Assembly: GCA_903632075.3 (NCBI GenBank)
Contig: CAHIKZ030003327.1
Coordinates: forward strand, 2,622,501 to 2,686,500
From: Acanthosepion pharaonis
Taxonomy: Eukaryota; Mollusca; Cephalopoda; Sepiida; Sepiidae
Reading direction: 5' to 3'
DNA: 64,000 nt
This document shows positions 22,311-34,559 of this stretch, piece by piece (position 1 is the first letter of the stretch; each line of letters opens with the position of its first letter). The notes beneath the pieces are model-generated. The model was given only the letters and a program-made list of their open reading frames with translations. It did not search any database and was not told the origin of the DNA. Made by a program: the position numbers and the translations under genes.

Positions 22311-22440
22311 CAAGGTCCAATTCATAATGTGTGACGTCATTTTTTTGCATTTGGATACGTATCGAGCAGATATGAATATACGTGAGAAAATCATTGAGAA
22401 TTGTAGTTTAAAAACAGTAAAATCAACCTTGCTAACCGAA
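22311..22440 (+). repeat. Intervening module shared with the 52.8-kb SINE
   Basis: A ~110-bp segment (TTCATAATGTGTGACGTCAT ... GAGCAGATATGAA) lies between TTAGCAAGG and CCTTGCTAA, which are reverse complements. The same segment, same orientation, is at 52799-52910, where the tRNA-like head follows it in the opposite direction. Confidence 0.65.
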
Positions 22441-22504
22441 ACTTGACAACGAAGTAAGGTTATGGTAAGTATTAAATGCTTTAAAGTTGGGTTTATACTA
22501 AAAT

Positions 22505-23605
22505 AGAATTTATTCTAATAAGTATTAAATTGTACGATAAAACTTGAAATTAAAATTAAAAAATACCCATTTCAAAAATGTAAATTTAATCTATATTAAA
22601 TTTAAAATTTTAAAATTATTCAGGAAAAAAATACATATGTTATTCTATTCATTTTGTTTCTATTGACATTACGTTGGAATAAACGTTAAGATCGACTGCC
22701 TTTAACTTGATGACAACATGGATACAAGTGTAGACATGGGATTATGACATCTTGTGAAAGACAATACAAACACAATCAGATTATAATACATAAGCACGCA
22801 GACATATTTAGATACATAAAAAATGACGAGACAGGAAATATTTGCACGACCTTTTACAAATAAATACATATACCCACATACATTGACATAGACACTCTGA
22901 TATAACACTTAAGAAATATTCAAGATTGAAGGTGTTATTAAACGAATTCTAACAACATATTAAAATATAACTTATACGGGCCAATATACATAGATAAAAT
23001 AGTCTAATAGAACAGTGAAACAAACAATAGGTAAAGAAAGGACATTAAAATAGATATATACGTATAAAAATAACACCATCTAATATATAAAAAACGAACA
23101 TTCCAAACACACATATACGCCTAATTGTACATTAGGTGAAAAAAATAAGAACTACCTACAAATATATGTGTACAGTGTACACACATTCATCACTACAGAC
23201 AGAAGTGCCGAAAAGCCAACCTATAGACAAACATATACACACATATATACCTATACACGCATACACACATACATATATATACATCTACACATAGACACAC
23301 ATACACATACGCATACGCATATGCATATGCATATATACACATACAGAAGCAAGCATAAATATATCAACCTATACAGCAACTTAAAAAAGTAAACAAATCA
23401 AATATAAATATATATACATATATACACATACATACATATACACACATACATATATATATACACACATAAATAAATATATGTATATATATATATATATATA
23501 ATCTTAAACATACATATATACAAACATATACAAATACATGCATATATATAAAAAAAAGTAGATATATGCATATATATACATATATACACATACACACATA
23601 CATAT

Positions 23606-23646
<41 letters not shown>

Positions 23647-23803
23647 AATACACACATATAAATAGGTATATACATATATAAACCTACACATATTCTAACA
23701 ATATTATCCTTTTGACGATAAATTACAGTAGAGTTCATAATAATTTTAAAATGTAACAAGACACAATTGTTGATTAAGTCTATAAGCAATTAACAAACCC
23801 TTA
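22505..23803 (+). repeat. Left arm of a ~1.3-kb inverted repeat
   Basis: The reverse complement of this arm is found at about 26430-27855. Matching anchors include GAATAAATTCT-type outer ends, ACATCTTGTGAAAGACAATA, GTGCCGAAAAGCCAACCTAT and GACGATAAATTACAGTAGAG. Between anchors the arm is rich in ATAC/TATG microsatellite. The inner end carries a 40-bp imperfect duplication (23763-23803 and 23828-23868). Confidence 0.85.
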
Positions 23804-23989
23804 ATTAAGCAATTAAGCAATTAGGCAATAATTGTTGATTAAGTCTATAACCAATTAACAATCCCTTACAACTTTACTAACATCCGATATAAGGACAACT
23901 GTACTTTCATTTTATCGACTATTATCCCTCTATATCGAAGGATCTGTTCACTTTCACCTTGGAGTTCCAATATTGCTGAAAGTAAAGTG

Positions 23990-25563
23990 GATATTATCAT
24001 GAAATGCCGATATTCTGTTCTGTTCTGTTATACAATAAAGAACAGTGGACCAAAAATCTTGCAGCGAGAATTTTGACATTTCAATGGGTTCCTTGGATTC
24101 TGCAGAAGCTTCTGACTTGGTTGGATTATTTCTTTTGTACAATTTAAGTGCCTTTGAGTGTTTAGATTCTGATAGTGTATGATTATATAGAGATGACGGC
24201 TTATTAGTTGTTAAAACTCTACAAAAATTAAGGGTATTTAAGGACTTAGGTCTTAGAACTATAGTTACAACTAACGTTAAACAAGTAGATTTTCTGGACA
24301 TCACCCTAGACCTACACATTCCAACCATATGTGAAGGTTAGTTCCAACCCAGTATACGTGCATCCAAATTCTAACCATCCCGCTTCAGTTATCAAACACA
24401 TACCCACTTCCATTGGATTTAGGATTAGTACTAACTCTTCTAACAAAGATGTTTTTAATAAACATCGTGATTTTTACAATTCTACTCTTAAAAATAGTGG
24501 ATACAAAGATACCACGATTCAATATAGAAACCCGGTGAATTACAATCATAATAAGAAAAAAAGATCTAGAAAGATCATTTAGTTTAAACCCCCTTTCAAT
24601 ATAATGGTTAAAACTAAATTAGGATGTATTTTTCTAAACCTCATCAAGAAACATTTCCCCAACGCAGAAACTAACCCACTTAGTAAAATATTTAATCCTA
24701 ATACTCTGAAATTAAGCTATAGTTGTGCGAATAACCTAGAGAAAATCATTAAAAAAAACGTAACAACAGAGTCTTTAACAAGTATAGGGACTCAAAAAAC
24801 TTGATTACTCACCAGGTTGCAAGCAGCACTACTAAGTATAATGACATGAATAACAACTTGTGCAATTGTAGGGATCCAAATAATTGTCCACTACAAAATA
24901 ATTGTTTAACTAGTTCTGTAGTTTATCTTAGTACAATCTCTACACTAGAAAACCCAAATATAAAAAAAATTCTACATTGGTAGTTGTTGAAGCTTAAATA
25001 AGCATGGAATAATACAACACAAAATGTACGTTAACAAAATGTATTGAAACAAAGAATAGGTACACAATATTTACAGTTAGTTTGGTATATTCTTGGGAAG
25101 ACTGTTCCTGCATAATGGGTTGACTAAATCGCAGTCGGGCAGAGTCTCTGGATTCAATTTCTTAATCTCTACTATCTTCCCCGTCTTCCGGTACCAACCC
25201 ATATTTATATGGTCGGTAGTCCGCTTATGTAAATTAGGTGTATCATACACAACAGTAGTACTATGAATAAATTCAAGGAACGTTAGCGGGGGGCATATAC
25301 AATCTTTTAATAACAGTAATTATAAGTACATGACTTCATTATCAAAGTATTTTTGGAGTCTAAAAGAAAAGAATAAAACACCTACTGTTAAATGGAAATT
25401 AATCAGAAAAGCCCGGGCATGTAACTCCCTATATGCCCCATGTTATCTTCGTCTTAACGAAAAATTTGAAATAATTAGATTTAAAAATACGACCCATCTC
25501 TTCAACCAAATATATGAACTAACAGTTAACTGTAAACACCGTTATAAATTTAACTTATTATAG
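23990..25563 (+). pseudogene. Penelope-like element: reverse transcriptase and GIY-YIG endonuclease remnant
   Basis: Plus-strand pieces in several frames follow the order of a PLE protein. FDISMGSLDSAEASDLVGLF and then the catalytic YRDDG (24185-24199) are the reverse transcriptase; VDFLDITLDL follows. Next come YVHPNSNHPASVIKHIP and RISTNSSN (24331-24582), then HFPNAETNPLSKIFNPNT and LSYSCANN (24604-24804). The Cys-rich linker CNCRDPNNCPLQNNCL (from about 24858) continues into the start of the GIY-YIG domain. After an insertion, ELSKYFWSLKEKNK-like sequence (TSLSKYFWSLKEKNK, 25333) and the C-terminus end at 25563. Stops and frameshifts make it inactive. The 5' part of the reverse transcriptase is absent. 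Confidence 0.85.
24985..25310. other. Insertion within the Penelope-like element
   Basis: The PLE frame stops after KKILHW (the YIG region) and resumes near 25330. The ~320 bp between do not read as PLE in any frame and are probably an insertion or a badly decayed endonuclease core. Confidence 0.5.
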
Positions 25564-26219
25564 GGGTTGTAATACTTTCAATGATAATGATATGTCATTG
25601 TAAATTTTAATAGGTTATTATTTTTATTACCTGATGGTCCTCCTGTTGATATGGGTGTATGTTGGTATACGTATACTGTGTTGTTTATGTCTGTATGTGT
25701 AGGTTTTTTTCATATATATATATTAAAAGTAAGTAGGTAAAAAGAGGAGAAAAGGAAAGGAGGATAAAATATATGTATATATATATATGTCCAGACGTAT
25801 TGTGTATATATATTTCTATTTATGTATATATTTCTATTTACGCGTACTTCTGTATGTATGGATATATTTATGTATGTATAGAGGGATACATGTATATATG
25901 TGTATGTATGTTTGTGTATATATGTTTATGGATGTATATGTATGTATGCGTATAGTTGATTATCTATGTGTTTATGTGTATGGGTGTATATATATATACC
26001 TGTAATTATAGGTATATATATATGTATATATATGTGTGTGTGTATGTGTTTGTGTGTGTGTAGACAGCTATCATATGTGAGCTTCTTTATGCATAGGTGT
26101 AGGTATTTAAACTTTGGTTTGTATCTACAGGTGCGTTTGTATGTGTATGTGTGCATACATGTATATGTATATATTGTTGTATTTCTATCTATCTTTCTAT
26201 CTATCTATCTATCTATCTA

Positions 26220-26260
<41 letters not shown>

Positions 26261-26429
26261 TTGGATGTGTGCATACTTATATGTGTGTGGATGTGTTGAT
26301 ATGGGTATTTATGCATGATTATATATATGTATATGTGAATGTATGTTCGTATTGCTTCGTATATGTACATATATCTTAGTGTCTGGGAATATATCAACTA
26401 TACTAATTAACATTTACTTTTGTTTAATA
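25564..26429. repeat. TATG/TA-rich microsatellite region
   Basis: Degenerate TATG, TA and TATC runs (pure TATC about 26190-26224, TA 26224-26258) follow the PLE stop. The Tyr-Ile-Cys-Val frames here are repeat translations. Confidence 0.85.
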
Positions 26430-26667
26430 AGGGTTTGGTAATCGCTTATAGACTTAATCAACAATTGTGTTTTGTTACATTTTAAAATTATTATGGACTC
26501 TACTGTAATTTATCGTCAATGGGATAATATTGTTAGCATATGTGTAGGTTTATATATGTATATACCTATTTATGCGTGTGTATTTATGTATATATATGTA
26601 TATATATATGGATATGTATGTGCGTATGTGTGTATATATGCATATTTATGTGTATGTTTAAGTCTCC

Positions 26668-26708
<41 letters not shown>

Positions 26709-26792
26709 TGTATTTGTATATGTGTTTGTATATATGTATGTTTAAGATTATATATGTACATATATATACATACATATATTTATGTATGTGTG

Positions 26793-26834
<42 letters not shown>

Positions 26835-27855
26835 CATATGTATGTATGTGTATGTATGTATATATATTTATATTTGGTTTTGCTTACTTTTTTAACTTGC
26901 TGTGTAGGTTGATATATTTATGCTTGCTTCTGTATGTGTATATATGCATATGCGTATGCGTATGTGTATGTGTGTCTATGTGTAGATATATATATATGTG
27001 TATGTGTGTATGCGTGTATAGGTATATATGTGTGTATATGTTTGTCTATAGGTTGGCTTTTCGGCACTTCTGTCTGTAGTGATGAATGTGTGTACACTGT
27101 ACACATATATTTGTAGGTAGTTCTTATTTTCTTTCACCTAATGTACAACATGGCGTATATGTGTGTTTGGAATGTTCGTTTTTTATATATTAGATGGTGT
27201 TATTTTTATACGTATATATCTATTTTAATGTCCTTTCTTTACCTATTGTTTGTTTCTCTGTTTTATTAGACCATTTTTATCTATGTATATTTGCCCGTAT
27301 AAGTTATATTTTAATATGTTATTAGAATTCGTTTAATAACACCTTCAATCTTGAATATTTCTTGAGTGTTATATCAGAGTGTCTATGTCAATGTATGTGG
27401 GTATATGTACGTGTCTTTTTCAGTGTCTGTGTATAGTAACTTGCATGCACATTTCATTGTGTATGTATGTGGTTTAATTTTTTTTTTTTTTTGTAAAAGT
27501 TTTTCCTGTTTCGTCACCTTTTTTGTGTGTATATATCTAAATATGTCTGCGTGCTTATGTATTATAATCTGATTGTGTTTGTATTGTCTTTCACAAGATG
27601 TCATAATCCCATGTCTACACTTGTATCCATGTTGTCATCAAGTTAAGGGCAGTCGATCTTAACGTTTATTGCAACGTAATTTCAATAGAAACAAAATGAA
27701 TAGAATAACATATGTATTTTTTCGTATTTCCTCAAGAATTTTAAAATTTTAAATTTAATATAGATTAAATTTACCTTTTTGAAATGGGTAGTTTTTAATT
27801 CTAATTTCAAATTTTATCGTACAATTTAATACTTACTAGTTAGAATAAGTTTTTT
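26430..27855 (-). repeat. Right arm of the ~1.3-kb inverted repeat
   Basis: Mirror of 22505-23803, from TAAGGGTTTGGTAATCGC (inner) to the region ending TAGTTAGAATAAGTTTTTTG (outer). The two arms enclose the PLE remnant. Confidence 0.85.
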
Positions 27856-28189
27856 GAATTCTCGTATACATGTATTTTGATTGGTTATTTCAGCTCATGT
27901 AACAACTTTTCCCATTATGACGGGTGGTTAATTAATCTGAACCTTTTAAAACGCTTTATTCTACATTCAACATGATCACTTCATAAGACACCAGAGGTGT
28001 TGAAACAAAATGGCTATTTTTGTAGTGATTATGTTATAATTTAAAAATAAATAATTATATTCGCTCTACTCTGTATTGAGCACTCTTTTAAGAATAATAA
28101 TTCTTGGTTACTTGAGTTTATTCTGTATACACCAATCATATACCAATTTTGTGTTCATTTTTTTAATGGACCGAGGTACCTTACGTCCA

Positions 28190-29632
28190 ACACTTCAGAG
28201 ACCAATCGTTGGCAGAAATGATTTAACAAAATTGGTTAGTGACCAAGTGTTGACAGAATTCATTTAACAAAATTGGTCAGCGGCCAATCGTTGACAGAAT
28301 AGATTTAACAAAATTGTTCAGGGACTAATCGGTGGCAGAATTGATGTAACAAAATTGGTCAGGGACTAATCGGGGGCAGAATTGATATAACAAAATTGTT
28401 CAGGGGCCAATCGTTGGCAGAATTGTTTTAACAAAATTAGTCAGAGACCAATTGTTGGCAGAATTGATTTAACAAAATTGGTCAGGGGCCAATCGTTGGC
28501 AGAATTGATTTAACAAAATTGGTCAGGGGCCAATCGTTGACAGAATTGATTTACCATAATTATCCAGGTGCCAATCGTTTACAGAATTGTTTTAACAAAA
28601 TTGGTCAGGGACCAATCGTTGGTAAAACTGATTTAACAAAATATGTCAGGGGCCAATCGTTGGAAGAATTGTTTTAACAAAATTGTCCTGGGGCCAATCG
28701 TTGGCAGAATTGATTTAACAAAATTGGTCAGGGGCCAATCTTTGGCAGAATTGATTTAACACAATTGTTCAGAGGCCAATCGTTGGCAGAATTGATTTAA
28801 CAAAATTGGTCAGAGACCAATTGTTGGCTGAATTGATTTAACAAAATTGGTCAGGGCCAATAGTTGGCAGAATTGATTTAACAAAAATGGTCAGGGGCCA
28901 ATCGTTGGCAGAATTGCTTTAACAAAATTGGACAGGGTCCAATCGTTGGCAGAATTGTTTTAACAAAATTGGTCAGAGACCAATTGTTGGCAGAATTGAT
29001 TTAATAAAATTGTTCAGGGGCCAATCGTTGGCAGAATTGTTTTAACAAAATTGGTCAGAGACCAATTGTTGGCAGAATTGATTTAACAAAATTGGTCAGG
29101 GGCCAATCGTTGGCAGAATTGATTTAAGAAAATTGGTCAGAAGCCAATCGTTGACAGAATTGATTTACCACAATTAGCCAGGTGCCAATCGTTTACAGAA
29201 TTGTTTCAACAAAATTGGCCAGGGACCAATCGTTGGTAAAACTGATTTAACAAAATTGGTCAGGGGCCAATCGTTGGCAGAATTGTTTTGACAAAATTGT
29301 TCAGGGGCCAGTCGTTGGCAGTATTGATTTAACAAAATTGGTCAGGGGCCAATCTTTGGCAGAATTGATTTAACAAAATTGGTCAGGGGCCAATCATTGG
29401 CAGAATTGTTTTAACAAAATTGTTCAAGGGCCAATCGTTGGCTGAATTGATTTACCAAAATTGGTCAGGGGCATATCGTTGGTAAAACTGATTTAACAAA
29501 ATTGGTCAGGGACTAATTGTTGGCAGAATTGATTTAACAAAATGGTCAGGGACTAATCGTTGGCAGAATTGATTTAACAAAATTGGTTAGGTACAAATCG
29601 TTGGCAGAATTGATTTAACAAAATTGTTCTGT
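28190..29632. repeat. 41-bp minisatellite
   Basis: About 35 copies of a 41-bp unit with consensus pieces GGGGCCAATCGTTGGCAGAA and TTGATTTAACAAAATTGGTCA. Each unit contains the small palindrome CCAAtcgTTGG. Copies differ by a few substitutions and 1-base indels. No conserved reading frame. Confidence 0.9.
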
Positions 29633-29736
29633 ACGTCTGTGGAAATTGGGGGAAAGTCGGAACACGTCTAAAATAAATTCACAATGTAAAATGTAAATAC
29701 GTAAATTTTAGAAACGAGTAAATACTCCAAAGTTAG

Positions 29737-30060
29737 TCACTCGCTGACCCCCAAATTTGTGTAAAGACCGCTAAAAAAATTCTCCTTTTGCCTACAAAAA
29801 GATGGCTGTACCAATTTAAGACAAACAGCTTCTAACACATGGAAATGGTGCTTGGACTTATCCATGTACAAAATAGAGAATGAGTCAGTCGTGAAACACG
29901 AAGGGCACCGCACATTCTCTAATAGATGCTGTCCGATTGCCAAACAGTGTACAGATTTTGAAACACGGGCGTGATTACTTAAATTTAATCTAACAAATTT
30001 TGGTACGTGTTGGTCCAGTCTACAAGTTAGTAAGACCTATGCATATGTACAAACAGTCGG
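29737..30060 (-). pseudogene. GIY-YIG endonuclease C-terminal fragment of a retroelement
   Basis: Minus-strand reading gives CRLDQHVPKFVR, then a 68-codon frame (29943-29737) with IGQHLLENVRCP, HVLEAVCLKLVQPSFCRQKE. This is the R-EHVPK ... SAIxxHLL ... LEAxxIxxxxPSLCRQK pattern at the C-terminus of GIY-YIG domains attached to retroelement reverse transcriptases in invertebrates. No upstream reverse transcriptase is recognisable. It is a different lineage from the PLE at 24 kb. Confidence 0.65.
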
Positions 30061-30479
30061 AATAACTAATCTTTCTATTTTGTTTAAATGGGGAACAAAT
30101 AAAAAGGAATATATTTTGTCTCAAAAATTCACCATTTCACAAAAGACAGTAAATCCTGACGTTTATCCCACTTTCCAAAAACTGATTTACTAAATACTTA
30201 GGGGTCATGAATTTTCGACACCACCTCCCAGCTCTCTCCTCCTCACATTTCACACACACCCGCTCGTGCGATCATGAAATGCCTGATTGCAAATTCTTTG
30301 AATCGTATCAAGGAAATAAACACCGTGTTTTCCATTTCCTGAATTTAACGCCGAAAAGAAACACATGAAGAATTTTTGGTTTTCGAGAGGCGCCAACGGA
30401 AGGGAAGTCCTTTCTTTGGCATCAGTTGCCAAAAAACAAAAGTGAAAAAGAAAAAATAAGTGAAACTTGAAGGAAGGAG

Positions 30480-30850
30480 AAAGGATAAAACTAAAAAAAA
30501 AAAAAAGAAGGATTATAGAAAGGGAATGGAAAAAAGAAAGGAAAATAAAAAGAAAGAGGATGAAAAATTAAAAGAGTGAAAGAAAAAAGGAAGAAAAGAA
30601 AGACAATAATAAAAGAAAAACGAAGGGAAAGAAAAAAAGAAGCAAAGGAAGAAGAATAAAATGCAAATAATAATGAAACTGGCACTGGTTTTATTCTTTG
30701 TAAAGAATGGTTTAATGAAAAAGAAAGATAGAACAAATAAGTAAAAAGAAAGAAAAAATGTTGAAAGAAAGAAGGAAAGAAAGAAATTAATGTAGGGAAA
30801 AAGAAAGGAAGAAACAAATAAGAAAGGGAGAAATTTCTAATGAAAGGAAG
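30480..30850. repeat. Purine-rich GAAA/GGAA tract
   Basis: Degenerate GAAA and GAAGG runs. The 287-codon minus-strand frame crossing it is a repeat artefact. Confidence 0.9.
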
Positions 30851-31134
30851 GAAAACGTGGAGGCCGAAGAAGGTGTGACACGATATTTTTTTTTGTTTTA
30901 TCCTGTGTTTATTTAAAATATCAAAAATCAAGATGAAATACACAGGCGGCAGAGAGAGGTGAAATAAAAGATGGAAGATGCTTTTAACAGGCCACTTGGC
31001 AAACACTGACGTATGTGTGTATGTTTGCGTGCGTGTGTGCGCGCACGCGCGTTTGTACGTGTGTGTGTGCGCACGCGCATGTTGCAAGGAGTGTATCTCA
31101 GTTTTTGTAAGTGGATGAGTATCAGTGTGTATCC

Positions 31135-31138
<4 letters not shown>

Positions 31139-31201
<63 letters not shown>

Positions 31202-31251
31202 GACGATTGCGTTTAGCAGACTGTCGCCTCTGTGTATTGATTTCAATGTCG

Positions 31252-31286
<35 letters not shown>

Positions 31287-31317
31287 ATATATATACTGTA
31301 CATATATACATATATAT

Positions 31318-31394
<77 letters not shown>
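31139..31394. repeat. Three (TA)n tracts around a hammerhead-element remnant
   Basis: TA runs at 31139-31196, 31252-31283 and 31322-31394. At 31197-31252 lies CAGACGATTGCGTTTAGCA then GACTGTCGCCTCTG, the 1.67-kb family with the GAAACA segment deleted, so this copy cannot form the ribozyme core. Confidence 0.8.
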
Positions 31395-31398
<4 letters not shown>

Positions 31399-31409
31399 AA
31401 TAAATTCAA

Positions 31410-31550
31410 ACGGTGACGCTACGAAGACAGTGCTCAATGTAAAATATAAAACATACATAACAGTCCGAATGTAAAATATTAGTAAGAAAATGCTCATATG
31501 TTAATGCTTTTATCGACTAAAAGTTTTATGCGGATACTAAGATTTTGACT
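31410..31550 (+). repeat. Dispersed repeat following TA tract, copy 3
   Basis: AGTGCTCAATGTAAAATATA and CGACTAAAAGTTTTATGCGG align with the copies at 20.7 and 21.1 kb. Confidence 0.5.
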
Positions 31551-31904
31551 TACTCTCAGAGGACTGTGAAGCCACAGCATGGATATCTATGTCCCTATTA
31601 ATTCGCAGAAAGCAGTGACATATGAGTATTGTTTTAGTGATATTTTATATTTTACGAGAAAATTCTATTTTGGTGGAGCGTATATAAAGAAGGAAGGATA
31701 AGAGATTCAGTTAAATTGTTGCTCGATTTGTGTGCAATGAACAGAAAACTTAGTAGAAGAAGAGTAACATGAGATCGAGAGATGAAATAGATGACTCAAG
31801 ATTCAAGATGATTCAAGAACAACCAAAATGCTTTTCATATGAACAAATCGTTGTCAGCTTACGACTACGGATTGCTTACGTAAGTCAGTCTGTAATTAAT
31901 TCTT

Positions 31905-32210
31905 TTTTATCTTTCTTTCGGCATTATTTTATTTTCTTTACGTTTTAAAACTATTTCTATCATCTTTCTACACATTATTCTGTTTCTAATTTTTACGTTC
32001 CTCAAGTTAAAATCAAACACTGCATACTCCAATACAGTTGGCTTAAGAATTGCCGGGTGCTGAGGCGGAAATTGTCTTACACCAAGCTGGAAACACACTA
32101 TCTGACGCGTGGCCACACGACCAGACATACCAATTCGCGGTCATGGTCGTAAAGTCGAACAATCGTAAGTCGCATATATTTCAGGTTGACGACGAAATGT
32201 AATACTTAGA
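31905..32210 (+). repeat. Direct duplication, copy 1
   Basis: Shares with 32266-32745 the blocks CATCTTTCTACACATTATT, GTTAAAATCAAACACTGCAT, TGAGGCGGAAATTGTCTTAC and GACCAGACATACCAATTCGC. The second copy carries an extra ~150 bp in the middle. Confidence 0.8.
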
Positions 32211-32265
32211 GTAATACACCTGTTTAGACTAGGCGTATAGCCATTTTTTAATTTTGTAGTATTTT

Positions 32266-32745
32266 TTTTTATCTTTCCTTAGGCATTATTTTATTTTCTT
32301 AAATAATGTTTACAGTTTCTTTACGTTTTAAACCATTTCTATCATCTTTCTACACATTATTTTGTTTCTTATTTTTACGTTACTCAAGTTAAAATCAAAC
32401 ACTGCATACTACAGTACAGATGGCTTAAGATTTGCTAAACATATAATAAAAACAAAATACAGGTTAAAAAAATACAAAAAACATTTTAGTTGCAAAATAT
32501 ACAAAAATATATACAAATATAAAACAATTTATTAGACGCTGGTGCTTGTTTCGACCCCAACACTGAGCTTGATGCGCACAAGGGTATGTTAGTGCTACGG
32601 GGTGCTGAGGCGGAAATTGTCTTACACCCAGCTGGGAAACACTCACGCTACCTGACGCGAAAATGTCGTAGCCAGACGACCAGACATACCAATTCGCGGT
32701 CGTGAACAATCGTAAGTCGCATATTTCATAAGATGACGACGAAAC
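32266..32745 (+). repeat. Direct duplication, copy 2
   Basis: Second copy of the 31905 unit, interrupted by about 150 bp (32438-32590). Confidence 0.8.
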
Positions 32746-33555
32746 GTAAGTTATCCAGTTTTTTCTAAGTGCTTTCGACTCTCTTGAGTCATTATCAAAT
32801 AGTTTGGTTGAATTGTTGATAAGGAAGATTTATGTATATGCATTGTCTTCACGCCTGAGTAGGTGTCATGTTTTTTTTACCAGTATCAAGTCTTCATATA
32901 TCCGTTTGTGTTGCTCTGATTTTTTATTAAGTTGTGATTATGTTAGGCATGTAGCTGGTAATGTGAACCATCTGATATTCAGAAAGCTCTACAGAAAGGA
33001 TTTCTTCCAAGTATTCAAAATAAGAACTATCACAAGACTCTGACAGTAATATATCTGTTTATACTACGCGTATAACCTTATAATGTTTCGAAGAGAAGGC
33101 ACTGGAAATGATGTACTTATCAGATTAGAGTCCATACTAAATTTCCATATTGATTTTATATGGAAATGTTTGAATGGAATTTTTCAAATGCACAACTTTT
33201 GGAATACATCAACCAAGAATTGATTAAAACTGACATTTCCAAATTTTAGATTTCTGCAATTCTGATCAACAAAAGAATGATCAAAGAAATTTAAATACCA
33301 TGCAATACACATATGGATTAGAAAATTATTTCTTCTCATTCTTTCATGAATTTGTAATTTGGAAAAATGACCAAAATCTGCCATGACTCATATGTATGCT
33401 GCCATGTGCGAGAGAGGGTGAGAAAGCGAAAGATGATATATGAAGGTGGTCATAAATTGGTCAGTTATTCTCGTTTTCCGAACACACCCATCTGCCATTA
33501 CGTCTAGCCGAAACCCTATCACAGCCACCTGCTCAAGCATATTTGTGTTCGACAG
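32746..33555. other. Unassigned DNA
   Basis: Small frames at 32804-33043 and 33184-33384 show no recognisable domain. Confidence 0.5.
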
Positions 33556-33559
33556 TGGA

Positions 33560-34300
33560 AATTCATCGAGGGATACTCGGTAGAAGTCGTCGGTGAATTT
33601 CCCTACTTGGCAGCAGCATCTTGAATATCACCTGCCAAAGAGACCTTGACAAGAGGATGAAAGCGGCTCATACTGCGTATGGAAAGCTCTCTCTGGGTTT
33701 TCAGAAATCACGGCCTCATCATAAGACCCATGGTCTTCCGTGCCGTAGTCCACTTTTCTGTACGCTTGCAAGGCATCGGATTTGTATCGCCGGGACATCA
33801 AACGCCTGGAGCGGTTCCAGCAAACGAAGTTCCGAAGAATCCTTCGCATCCGATCGGAGGACCGCATAACCAACAATGAGGCCCTCTCTCAGACTTCTCT
33901 CCCCAGCATCGAGGTCAGCATCCTTCAAAAGCCCCTAGATGTCCAGAATGCGTCCCATTCGACTCCCACATATCATCCTGTTTGGAAAACTCGCCAGCGT
34001 AAGAGGCTACGCGAAGGCCCGAAACTACGCTTCAATGATCAGTTGAGGATATCCTTGACACAGGACAAGAGAAGACCTTGCTGAAAATCGGCTTTCCTAG
34101 GATAGGACCATACGGAGAGGAGAGAGAACTTTCGACTTTCAACAATAAAGAGGATGTACGACGTGTTGTCAGGAGGGTCCGACTAGCACAGCCGCTTCCA
34201 CACTCCTCTTGAACTCCTGCTCACGACTCTTCAGGAGTAAGCTGGGCCTTCACAGGCATCTCCGCTACCACCACCTGGGGAGGAGGAGAAAGGAAATAAA
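33560..34300 (+). pseudogene. LINE reverse transcriptase C-terminal region
   Basis: Plus-strand pieces read QRDLDKRMKAAHTAYGKLS, then YRRDIKRLERFQQTKFRRIL, RIRSEDRITNNEALSQTSLP, SIEVSILQK, and finally RSKLGLHRHLRYHH near 34240, which recalls the zinc-finger-like (CxxxxxSRIGLxSHLRxH) tail of many LINE proteins in marine invertebrates. The frame breaks near 33690, 33780 and after 33935. GC content is higher than the surroundings, suggesting a relatively recent arrival. 5' part absent. Confidence 0.8.
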
Positions 34301-34559
34301 TGCCCGGATATGAATAGGTACGGATTACGACTACAGATCCCACCTGTGGCTTTTATTACAATACTGAGCGGACTTTATTTAAAAGTTTCTACGAGAGAAC
34401 GCATTATCTGTCATGGTCAGCAGACTGAACAACGTCAGTACGCCCAAAGCCTCGCTCACCATTACTTATTTTTTAAGACTTATTAACCTTTTGCAGGTTA
34501 CATAAAAACAAAGCATATTTTTACATTGTCAGAATTTGATTGGATATAATAATATTTTA

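Noticed and set aside
32155..32740. ATGACGACGAAACG resembling a hammerhead core in both copies of the direct duplication
   Set aside because: There is no room for stem II between the two core halves.
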